Assembly (NCBI GenBank): GCA_000727475.1
Contig: KL647290.1
Span: 2,841,534 to 2,905,533, forward strand
DNA from: Sarcocystis neurona
Lineage: Eukaryota > Apicomplexa > Conoidasida > Eucoccidiorida > Sarcocystidae
Reading direction: 5' to 3'
DNA length: 64,000 bases
Shown piece after piece: positions 49,101 through 61,700 of this stretch. The number at the start of each line of letters is the position of its first letter. Within the stretch, counting starts at the first letter, position 1. The translations under genes were made by a program, and so were the position numbers. A model generated the notes under the pieces. It saw only the letters and a list, made by a program, of their open reading frames with translations, had not been told where the DNA came from and did not search any database.

Positions 49101-52100
49101 TAGTCTCAAGTAGTTGCCTTTCTTCCCCCTTGTACACCTGCCCGTCAGTGTAGCTCTGTAGAGACACGTCCCTGCCAGTTGATGTCGCAGCGCCTTCCCT
49201 GCTTCGTCGACCTTTCCACCGACCCCAACGTCTGCCTCTGTCGAACTGTTCATCACTCAAATTCCCGCACACCTATTTCCACCTGCACCTTCGTCCTACG
49301 TCTTCCCTCCGTTTGTACGCACGACCTATCCAGCTCTCCTTTAATACCGTCACGAAAAACAGCATGCATGTGTACGAATGCACATGCTTGTGCGCGTCTG
49401 GGTGCCTTGTTTCCATCTATGCATACTATTTTCTCTCCTCATCTCGCTTGCGAGGTGCCGTCCCACTGCGCGTCGACAACCAGTCTGCTGATCTCGGCCA
49501 CACATGTATGCACCTACGTGAAAGTTGATCTGTGTTTGGTATACAGAGATATATACATGTACTCATACGCAAGTACGTATACTTATGTTTGTCCACACAT
49601 ATACACAAGACAGAGAGACACACACAAGTACACCTTTTAATTAGGTGTACCACGACATGCACGTCCGCCGACACACGTACACTTCTGCCTCCACAGGTCC
49701 ACAACGTGTGCATTTGTAGGGTCGTGCAGACATCGAAGACGGGAAGTACAGGACTCTTTCCACGTTCAATTCCACAAGCGTGTGTGCACGCATGCTAGAC
49801 ACACATCCTGCGCAGCTGTGAAAAAGAAACCCGGGTACCTCTTCATGCACTTGGGTGTACGCAGGTCTGAAGGTGCGAAAGGACCCTGCGGCTCGCGCAG
49901 TATTGCGGCAGGTGCTGCAGGGCGAGGGCCTGCTCCTGCTGTCGAACATGTGGCAGATGAAGAGCGTCAGACACGGCGAAATACACGCTTTCAAAGAAGC
50001 CACTCCAGTAGTATCTGCCATCTTCTTGGAACATGGAATTAGCGCCGGACTCCCGAACTTCACGCTGGGTATCGCGCAACTGATCGAGGCGGAATATGGG
50101 AGCCGCAAACCCGAGCTCCGCGATTGCTACGTGAGTTTCAAGACAAAATCCAAGAGCTCGACATTTTCGCAGAGAGACAGTACAGGCAGAAGAAAACGAA
50201 GCAGAAGAAGTGGATGAGGGAGGGGAAGAAAATGAAGAGGCCTCTGCAACAGCAGAAAGGAGGCACAGGCACGAAGAGCAGACGAAATGCGGAGACGAGG
50301 AAGAAGGAGGAGAATGTAAAGCGATAGTATTCCTGACACCACATAGTGTCAGATCCAGTGGGAGCAGATACTGACCGCTCCTGGCTTGAGCAGCACGCGC
50401 AGCAACAGCGAAGAGATACAACGCGAGGAGGGTCCACAAAATGCAATAGGAAGCTGCAGAGCACCCGTAGCAAGATCCCTTGGAAGGAAGAAGAATAATA
50501 GGGAGGATGCAGAAGAAAAGTAGCAGCAAGAGAAGCAGGAGAGTAGAATCAGCGAGCGCCGACTGTAGGTAGGAGGAGAACGTCACAGAGGAGCGTCCAG
50601 ACAAGGCAGCGGCATCAACAGCAGCTGCGAACAGACAACATCGACGTGATCAGGGAAGCAGAGGCAGCAATAGCAGCAGAGAAGTGGAAGTGACGACAAC
50701 AGCAAAAAGCTGACGAGGCACTCGCCGCACGAACGGAACAGAGGCAGGAAACGTTTTGCTGCAGAAGATGCTGGTGCTGCAGAGACACGGCGACGATACA
50801 CCGAAGAGACGTAATTACAAGTTTCGGGAGATAGAGGCGCCAGAAGCAGCGGCAGCAGCAGAGGTGAACATGCACCAGCAACAGGGCGGAATGCAGTCCA
50901 GCACCAGAAGACCAGGAGCCAAGAGAAGTATAGAAGCAGACGCGGGAGGCAAAGATATGCGCATAAGTGGAGAGCGAATATGAGGCAGCAGCGGAGAGAG
51001 AGGGGAAACAACGACAAACGGCGATAGAGAGCTCCAGGTAGCGGTGGCAACGGCAGCGAAAAAACCTGCACTGGTATCCCCGGCAATGGTTGGGGATATG
51101 GTCATATGAAAGGGGAAAAGCAGCACCGCTAAACTGCCGCTTCCGATCTCTCCGCTGCGCATATATGTAAGTGTACGTAATGTACAAATATATATACAAC
51201 GCATGCAAGCATAGGCAACTGCATGTGTGTATGTAAGCGCTCTCGTCCACGTGTACGCAGGTTCAGGTGCGCGCACGCACTCGTAGCTGCATGTGTAGAC
51301 GTACATGCACTGGTGGTATCGGTCGCGCCATTACGTACTTAACAGACAGATGGGTGGGAGAGGAGAAGGACGGAAAACAAGAGCTGCGCGGTGCATGCTC
51401 CAACTGACCCCCAAGGCTGCTGGTGCTCTCAAGCCCGCTCACACGTGCGAACACATACGTATATATATATATATATACATGTCTTTTTACTTACACGTAT
51501 CTGTCGATATGTGTATGGGTATATATATATATGTTAATATACACAAACATGTAGATAGATAAATACATGAATACACATATATATATATATATAGGTACAC
51601 CAAAGTGTATTTCTGCGGATGCTATTGCTGGGCCGTGCGTGCACTGTTTGCGTTGTGCAGACGGATGCGCCGATCTCAGAGGAGATAGAACTTCGGGTAA
51701 TGAGAGTTGCTGCAGCTTGTGGAGCAACAGGCTCTGCGACTTTTCCCCGCAGAGTGGGGACCGCAGCGTCCGGTACTGCGCCGTCCCCAGCTGCTCCTCC
51801 TGATCGGCCGCTGCTGCTTCATTCCGCTTTACTTCTGTTGCGTTGTCCTGTTGCCTTTGGTCCCCTCCTTGCGCGTCCTCTCGTTTTGAATCTGCTGCCA
51901 CTGGTCCACCTGCTGCTATTCAATTGTTTTTCTTTGTTCACCAGTGCCTACAGCCTGTAACGACCACTCATTTATATTCGGGGTCTGCGGCTGTGTGCCT
52001 GCTGCTGTCAGCCGCAACAAAACGCTTGTACACGTCTACACAAAGAGAAGGCGATAGTGAGGTTGCTAGAGAGATGAAGAGGTGCAAGCCTACGAGCTGC

Positions 52101-55100
52101 GAAACTGACTCCACTGTACTTGTGTGTGCTTTACATTTCACGTAGAAAGATGAACCTACCATACAACGTGCTCAGGAGGCGTGCACCTTCACGAATATAC
52201 ACGCATATATATATATGTGTATGTATACTTGAATATTCTGTACACCTGTAACGTGTTGAGGACGCGTGAATAATTGTGTCACTATGTGTGCCCGTTCGGC
52301 TGTGCACGAGAAGCCTTTCGAGCTCTAGCCACGCCCACTTCCGGACCGGACAAGTGCCCTGTTTTCCTATCCGTATGATATCCCCATGTTGCTGAAATAT
52401 GCAGAAATATGCGTTATCGTCAATATATATATGTGTCGTCTAAAGCGGAGGCGCAGCAGTCTCCTCTCTCAGCGTAACCTACAAGTGCAATTGTACGCTT
52501 ATGCATATATATATATGTATATATATATAGGGAGAGAGAGAGAAGGGAAAAAAGAAAACAACCAGGCGAGAAATAGTACTGCAAAGGGTGAACTATGATG
52601 CTGGAGTTACTGCTTCCTTTCCCGTTTCCCGAGTCTTCTGTATCTCCGCTTCGTTCTCCGTTTCTGCTACCATCGTCCCGCTGCGGGTACCTCTGGTGCT
52701 CTGCGCCTGCCTGCGTCAGTCAATGTTGCTGCTAGTACTGTGGCTTCTGAAAACCCTGCTGGTGCTGCGCCGCGCTGCCTGAATTTGCTGTTGCTGCATC
52801 ATTTGCTTGGTTGCTGGGCTGTCGTTCCGTAGTGCGACGGCGCGTGGCGTGACGTCGAGCGATTTGCTGGCAGCTTGACAAGCGTTCTTTCCTACGTCGC
52901 GCTGAGCTTCAGAAAATATGTCGCCGACATGCTGCTAGTAGCATACAACACAGCAACCCTCAATATGGCCGATCCCAGTGGCCAGTGGCAGAGCGGCCTT
53001 GAAGGCTTCGCAGCTGCGCACAAGACGCTTGAGGAGGCAACAACACGCGGACAGTTTCCGTCCGAGCTCTTCAGGAGACCGGAGCTCGGTAAAGACGTCA
53101 GGCGGCTCTCCGTGGGCATTATCAACACAGGTGTGATTTATGCGCTTGCCGACTACTGCCAGTCTCTCCGCAGCCTCCACTTTTCTCGTTCACTTGTATT
53201 CGTCTCTCTCTCGACACAGACAGGCATCTCTACATGTGTACGTAGAAGACGTAGCTGCCACAGACAAGCAGGTGATCAAACGGTGCTGCCAAAAAACTGC
53301 CAGCCCAAAGGATCCGGCTTTCCTCTGGGAATCAGGCACTTCCGGCAGCTTCACACATCAGCAGTCACTCAGCAGATAAAAATTTTTGTGGAAGTATGTG
53401 GACGCACGTAGATGTATATGCGTGCAACGTCTTGCCCCATCTCCGCCAGCAGCAACCACACTGCGTGCCCGCCCAGCTATATTCACATGTGCATATATAT
53501 ATGAGTCTGTTTGTGTACAAGTGTGTACGCACGCATGCAGACGCGTATTTCCGTATATATAAATATAAAGATGCACGTGTACATCTGTGGTATGTACGGG
53601 TAAACCGACACATGGTTGTCGCGTGCCAAGTGGCGGCATCTTGCGCAGCAACGGTGGTCTCCCGGCTGCAGAGACAGCATGAGAAGTTCCCGCCATCAGC
53701 TCAGCCGGCAAAATTTCGTTCCGTCCGCCTTCTGGGAGAGTCCCGCTTCCTCATTCGTGCATCGCTCTTCTATATTCGTGTTCACCTTTCTGCAGCGTGT
53801 GCCTTTTAGGGCTCACGACCTCTCACTTTCTTGTGCGGCAATCTCTTCCGCGCTGCAGGTCCTGCCAGAGCGAGGCACCCATCAGCAAACAGCGTCTTGC
53901 TCCTCTGAGCACGTAATTTGATACGCACGTGTTGAGAGAGGGAGAGGAAGACAGAGAGGGAGAGGTGGTTATATATAGATTTACAGCTAGATAGAAATAT
54001 GGAGAGATATACTACGTATATACATATATTTACGTACGCAGTCGGGCAAACATGCGTACGAAAAATCCCTTGACTCCTTCGAATCTTTTGTCAGTCAGAA
54101 ATGTTCTTCATACAGTTCTGTGTTCATTTGCTCCTGCAGCAATATTCTTCGTGCTTCAGAATCTGCATAACTGGCAGCCAGTTCCAGCAACAGACGGGCT
54201 CCAACCATCTTCGGTGGAGAGCCAGTTCAGGGTACGACGGCACAGACTTTTCGGGCAGCCCCTTCAACCCAAACTTGTCCTCACCGGCAATGTTGAGCCT
54301 TCTGCAGCTGTGTCATACCCTTTTCCTCCTCCTTTCTCTCCTTCTCACTCTTCACCGTCTGCTCCTTCTGGCGCTCCGCTTTCCATTCTATCTTCTCGGT
54401 CAGATCCCGACGAAGTAGCAGTGGCAGAAGGGATAACAGGTGGGGGGGGGGCACGTGAAGCTGGAGAAGGAAACGAGTCGTCAGAAGCAATAGCTGCAGC
54501 CCGTCTTCCCCTAACGCGAAGCACTTTCATTAGTTCAAAAGAATCCGCTCTCCAGCTCTCCCCCACCACACCATCGGCAGTAGCGGTGGCTGCTGCTGGT
54601 GCCGCCCGGCGTGGAGAAGGGTCACCTGCGCAGCTTTACCTGGAGGACGTTTCACCTGACAATCCTGGCATCACGACATTTCTGGACAAAGGCTGGTCGC
54701 AGGCGAGGCCGCTGCATGGAAAATTCGCCGCACCTGCTGCGTCGGGAGCAGCCACCGCAGCAGGTGTTGCTGCTGCTCCAAAACCGAACTGCCCAGCTAC
54801 AGCGGCTCCTCCTTCATCTACGCTGCTGCATTTCGGTCCGACGGCGGCCACGGTCCCCTCGGCCTTTGTGACATTCGCGCACACATTCTGGCCCAGGGCC
54901 GACGCCGTCGTTGGAGGCCGAGTCCCACCCCCCCATGCAGCAGCGGCAGCAGCTCCCCCTGCAGTACCGACGGCAGCTCCCTCTGTAACGGCGACGGCGG
55001 CTCCCCTTGCAGCAGAAGCTGCAGGAGCAGGACAAGCAGCGAAAGAGAAACAAGCAAGCAAAGTAGACACGGACGCGCTGAAAAAGTTGCGAGCAGCACG

Positions 55101-58100
55101 CGCACAGGTGATGATGAAGCTTCTCAACAGGGGAGTCGCGGGAATTGAACGGGGACTCAGCAGCATCCTCGGCCGCTTTGTGCTGCTGCTGACTGCTCTG
55201 AATCGCGGAAGACCCCCGCCCGCCTGTGCCGCTCCAAGGTGGGACACGCTGCCAGGGCAAGAGCCAGCGCCGCAGCTGCGTGTCTGTGCGCGGCCAGACG
55301 CCGTCAAAAAGGCTAAGGAAATGCCTATCAGGATCCTGGTGGCGACGTTTGCCGGGTTGTACCTGAAGTTAAACGGTACCTTCGCGGCAACTCAGGAAGA
55401 GATCCTGGATCTCTTTCTGCGTGCCTGCAAACCTCTCCTTCTTCCTGTACCCGTCCAGTCCTTCTGGCAGCGCCTGTTCCACCGCAGAGGCAGCAAGGGC
55501 CCTTCCCTGCTGCACAAGCTTGTAGCTCCCCTCTTCGAAAACGCCAAACGCTCGGACAAGCTGCCCTCTGTGGAGCAGCAGCTAGCTCTCATACGAGAAA
55601 TCGGTAGGCACCTCAAGAGAAAATGAGACTTTGTTCAGTACGATGGAGAAAGGACACATCCAGAGGCTCGAACAATTTCAAAATCAACAAGTTAGACGAT
55701 TTCCTGGAAACCTGTTGAGTTACATATATGCATACATATCTATATATATATGCATATATGTGTAGTCAGACACATATACAGTTCGCGTACACAAATATGT
55801 GTGCCCACGACCATGTGTTCTTGGATACTGGCTGGCGAAAGAAGGCCCGTCGAAGCGCAACCCGGGTGTTGGATATGGGGGGGGCACCCCTCTATTCCTT
55901 GCAACACCCGTGTACTATCCTCGCTTCGGACGAGCACGTGAGAGAGAAGCTTAAACCCCATGTCGAGAACCGTACGCGAATAAACAGGTCTATAAATGTC
56001 TATTCGTGTGTCTGCTTGCTTACAAACGGGTATGAATAGAGTCGTGCGGTGACACCCCCATGCGTAGACGTACACACACATATGGTTCAGAGGGGGGCCG
56101 CTTTGGATTTTTCTCCTGTCTTCTACCTCTTCTCGAGCGGGGGTGCCTGCACGAATATACACTTGCCCATGCATTTGTGGGATGGTATTTCTACGCGCTT
56201 ACGTGGCTTCTAGAACTTCAAGGAAATCCACCCACCGAAACTCCGAATAAATGTGAACGCGCGCCTACATTCACATCAACATGGAGGCGCGGCAGTCGCG
56301 CGGACTGCACGATCCGGATAGTCTGCTGCCCTTCAATGAAAACATATATATGTACATACATATATGTGTGTATACATATATATATATATATATATATACG
56401 GACAGTTAGGTACGCGAACAGACACACAGATGACAGTATACGTATCTAAAGGTCCACACACTGAGGCATACATGCTTTATCAATGTGTAATAGGTTAAAC
56501 GCTTGAATGTAGATATGATTGCACGCAACGGTGTGCAAGTATATATGGAGAGACGCATGCGCCTCTCTGTGATCCATTCACGTATGTATATATATATATA
56601 TACACATATACGTACGTTAGTTCGGAACGTACTCGTGTATGTACGTAAACATAATACATATATATATATACATATATGTTTGAAACGTAGCCGTATTTGT
56701 ACGTGAACGTATATCTATGTATCTATCTATCTACACAACTAGATGAGCATGCCTGTTTTGGAATTTTTAGGTAGGCTTCCGATGCACGCATCTCTACGCA
56801 GTAGTGGAATTTGTTTTTCTGAGCTCCTACAATGCTGTTTCTGCCTTTTCCGCTGCTGCGTTTGCTCTGCTGCTGCTGTCCTGCGTTATCCGGTCTGCTG
56901 TAGCGGCGGCGGAACTTCGCGCACTTTTTATCAACGTGGCGAACACTGTAAGTGCCCTTCTTCCATCCTTGCGTCACAGACAGCAATGTTCACACAAAGG
57001 TGTGCCGCGTAAACGTACGTCTTTCGCTCATCAGCTTCCCTTCAATCGTCCGCATATATATGTACATATACATACATGTAAATATACATCTATGGATATA
57101 CGCTTGTGTATGCGTTGACATAGGTGGCACTGAGCAGACGGATATAGACCAGAGAGAGCACAAAGAACAACGAAAAGGCAATCCAGAGACATACGACATT
57201 AGCTGCTATATAACACATACGCATAGGGACCTTCATACTTATTCACACATATATTTGTATAAATATATATATATATATACATTGGCAGGTGGATATATAT
57301 ATATATATACATATGTATGCCCGCAGTTGTGAAGCTCGTAGTAAACTGGGCTTGAACGGGAGAAGGGAGATATCCAATTTCACTGATTAATGCTGCTTCT
57401 GTGTGTACAGCCCAGTGCGTGGTGATATTAGAAACTGCGACAAAATATCTCAGAAAACAGTCGTAGCCTTGTACCAGTGCGGCATTATTCACTGATGGGT
57501 GCTGCTACCTAGGCTGATGCCATGACTACCCGAAACTCTCTGAACTCTCCTGCGTTCAAATTCGTAACCCCCACATCCCACTAGATGTGTCGCTGCCCCT
57601 CGTGGCTTCTGGTGGCCATGCATTATATTTGTTTTCATTTTGAGAGGGTGCCAACACATGTCGCTTCTCGCTTGTGTACTTACTGCTTTACTGAAAACCC
57701 CCAAGCTTGAATGCGCCTACCTGTCTGCATCCACCTCTGCGTCTAGGTCGATAACAGAATGCCCGCACAGCTGCGCGTCTCTCTGCAGACCTTTACATAA
57801 TGTGCACCTACCAGTATCCATATATGTGCATCTATCCGTGGCTATAGGATATCACACATATATATATATATATATATATACGCGTGTACAGATTTAGTCC
57901 CATGTATTCGTAACAATATTTACATATATATATATATTTATGTATTTGTGTTTGTGGGTGTTTCTGTGATGTACGGCGTGAAGCCTTTTTTCTAGTCGCA
58001 TGCAGCCCAGAGCAAGAATTTCCGTGCTTCGGTCGGTCGAAGTGGCTGCTGACGAAAAGATTCAATGTATCAGACTTCTCCAGCTCCATGTGGGATCGCC

Positions 58101-58699
58101 GACCACTAGTACTCTTTTTGGTCTCTTTGCAGCTACTATGAGCTCGACGATTCCTGCTCGTGCTACAGTCCCGCGACTGCTGCTGCATCTCCTGTGGCGT
58201 GGCTGGGGGCTGATTGCCCGGCGACGCGCTGAAGCAGAGTGCACTATTCCTTCCCCCATTTCTACTTTTGCCTACGCAGATGTGTCTCTATATGAAGTGC
58301 ATGCCTCACCGAAACGCAGGAAGTTAGCTGTCGCACCAGCACGCGCTGTCCTTAAATGGCCAACATTTTGGGACGGAGGGACAAGTATACACGCGTCGCA
58401 GGTCCTGTACACTATAACCGGTAGAACCTGAGGCTGCTAGTTTCCTTCCTTTCAGTCTCCTACTGCTCACGCCGCTGTGGCGTTCCCCTACAGTGAAACC
58501 ACTGCAACTACATGGTAGCAACTGTGTTAATTGATTTTTTCTGGCAAAACGTGGAAGGTGGGAGTGATGTAGGGGCTCTCTCAGTACGTGTTCGCGTTCT
58601 TTAGCTGTCACACAAACAGATGCGGACATCTCTGCAGGTACAAATATGCGTACTTGTGGTCGCTCTATGTCTGCGCATGTAGGGCGTATGCATGTACAC

Positions 58700-58739
<40 letters not shown>

Positions 58740-61700
58740 TCTCGAGCTTCAGCTCGATCTGTGAAGTACGCCTGTGCGTACTGCGTCGACGCATAGAGTC
58801 TGCTGGCCTTTTTCGGCCGTTTTCCTGTGCGTGTGCAAGACGTGGTTTTACGGATCTCCTCCCGTCGTGGAGCCCCCGCCCGCATGCCGTGGTGGTCGCG
58901 CTTGTCGAGTACCTAGTTGAGCCACAGTAATTCAGTACCGCACGCGCGCACCCAACCCTCTTTACACAGAAGCACCTATGCATTTTGCATGTCTAAGCAT
59001 ATATTTGTGCACACGCCGGCACGTCCACACACGTACATAAACGTGCGTACGTGTAGGTGTATCCGTATAATTCCAAAAGTAGTATTTCCAATGCGGTCGT
59101 AGGCCAAGACGAACAAGCCTTCACATACAGATGCTTTCACATACAGATGCCTTTACAGTTCCACGTGTGCCAACACGTTGACGTGTATCCGCGTGTGCGT
59201 AGATGCATAGGGTGTACACGTTTTACAAATACGACGAACTTCCATATTTATCAGTAAGAGTAGAGACATACGTACGACGACGTACGAGTACGTCCAACTA
59301 GGTGTGGAAGTGTGTATAGATGTTCAGACATCTACACATACAGGGAGGCCACAGCGCGCCTGGTGGTGCGGTGTCCGGCGCTGCTGCTGCAGACTCATTT
59401 CAAGCACCTTCGCTGTGGTGGTTCAACCAAAACGTTGGTTCTAACCGACTTCAACGGCGACACAGCTGTCTTTGTACCAGGTGAGGTGCACAGAGGGACG
59501 AGTGTAGTCCACAGGTCCCCGTGAACATACTTTTCTGCACATAATTTGCTCCCGTAGCACGGACCAGCACCGCAGACATTGGGTCAGGACGGGCTGCACA
59601 CAAGGGTTGTCCTTCATTCGTTACGTTTCTCACCTACGTGTGCGCTGCCTCTGTGGTAGCATATGAAGAAAAGAGAAGGCTGTCTATGTACACACCGCTC
59701 AGTGAGCACAGGAAGACCTGTGGATACAGAGTCAGAGAGACGTGCACATAGAGAGGGGTTGAAAGGCAGTGGGCTGTATCTGCAAGGAGATTTGTAAGGT
59801 AGGTGACGATCACAAAGACACCGCGAGGCTGAACTGTAAAAAGCGCTTCATGTCTCTCCCCCGTCGCGATGTGTGAATATGTATAAATACACATATATAT
59901 ATATACACATACATGTGTGTTCATCTATATATAGATACGAATCCGTCTTCATCCCTTAAAGAAATCATTGCAGAGACGGAGACGCATAGTCCGCAGAGGT
60001 ACAGCAAGGTCGCACATGTAGAGCTGAGTCGCTTGTAGAAACGTGTGCCGCTGTCCTCCTGCAGAACCAGCTCTTACGAACGACCAGCGCCTAAAGGCTT
60101 GCAAGGTGGAGTTCCAGGTGCGAGAAATTGAGGCTTCCTTTGAGATGACAGGCCCCGGAGAGGGACGCCTGCATATTCCACCGAGTTTGGTACTTAGCGG
60201 CTCCCTCTCTAAAGACCCTCAGCTGCTGACCGAAGCGGAGGAAGAGTCCGATATGCTGCTCGCTATAGAGGGCAGTTTTTGGCTGAACGGATTCCCTCTC
60301 ATTTCCTCAAAAGTTGTAAGTGTAGCTGCGCTGTTGGGCCGCTCCTGCTGCGGTGGTTGTCTCTGCCCTGGGTCCCGTCTCTGCTGCATTGGTGGCTGCG
60401 GATGGTGCTCTGGGGTGCATGTGAGCCCATGCAGCAGCAGATAGCAAAGATCGTCTGGACTAACCATCCGTGTACACGTCCTTCTGCGGACGTGAAATAC
60501 TTCTGCTCTTGTGAACGCCACAGCATGTGCGTGTCCTCCCGTGGTTTGTGTGGACGCGGGACAAGCATTCCAGGACGACGCTTTCAGTGAAGGACTCCTG
60601 CAGTCATTGCGCCCCTCACCTGCACATCTGTGTCTAACAATGAAGGTATCGCTGCTTCTTTTGACATATATCTGTCTGTGTGTCTGTGCACTCGTATATC
60701 GGATATGGATGGTATCCCACTGCTGCGAGTGGCGCCGACGCTGGCGCTGTCTGCTAACTCGAGTCTCTACTCTTTTTCGGCGTATCTGCCGTTGGTGTTG
60801 CCATACGTTTCCAGCTGCTGTTTGTTGGCCCTCTTCTTCCTCTGCAGCTTGCCACGCTTTTTTACAGGTACAAGATATCGAACGAAATTTCGTGGAAAGA
60901 CGTCTTCGAAACCGTGCAACCGGAGCACGTCCTGGGTTTCCCCGGTCTCCTGCCGAGCACTCCACAAGCTATGCGAGTCGGAGACGCAGAAAAGACGGGA
61001 CGGGAGGTGGCGAAGGAGGTGTTTGAGAACATGAACCGCAAGGCGGTATATAACTACCGTTTTTCACGTGAGTTAGTCGAGGACGTGTTGGCGGAGTCTG
61101 TCACTAACATCTTTCTCTTTGTGAAGCCGCAGGCCTTCTTCTCGCTCGATTTCGGCACACTCGTTGCCGCCAGCATCTTCTGGCCCATCTACCAGCGCCT
61201 GCCGCAAAAAAGCAAGCCCGTTGATATGCTGTACTATCGCTTCCAAACTATTGCGTACGAGGAACTACGGGCAACGGAAGGTCTCCAAAGGTGGCAGCCA
61301 TCTGGGGTTGCTCTGCAGCCTCAGGTTCCACCCGTCTTTGCAGAGCGCCGCGGGAACGATACAAACGTGTCCAGCCCTTTAGCCTCGAAGCGAGCAACGG
61401 AGTTCGTCGTCTCAGCTCCAGAAACCCGCACAACGCCCTTTGCTCCCGCGAACCCAGGCGTCGCTCCTGCCGATACATCAGCAACCCCGTCGACACGTGA
61501 AAGCTTTCGAACGTCAGCCTGTGCTCTCCTGAATACAAACGCCGAAAGGGTGGAGTTGCCGGGACTGGCGCCTATATCAATACAAGAGGAAAGAGCCATT
61601 CTTTGCAGTCTGCTGGTGTTTTTGGCCAGCGAATCGAAACCCGTGAGTCCTTCTCACGGGATTATACAGCTAGTCAGTGAGATGTCCGCGTCCACGCCTT

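Larger units (their letters stand above)
56370..58740. repeat. Scattered (TA)n microsatellites in gene 2 introns
   Basis: TA runs at about 56376-56398, 56588-56601, 57258-57279, 57293-57309, 57858-57881 and 58698-58738. All lie outside the proposed exons. Confidence 0.85.

Noticed and set aside
54636..55307. 223-codon minus-strand Ala-rich frame
   Set aside because: Antisense to gene 2 exon 9; composition follows from the opposite-strand Ala codons.
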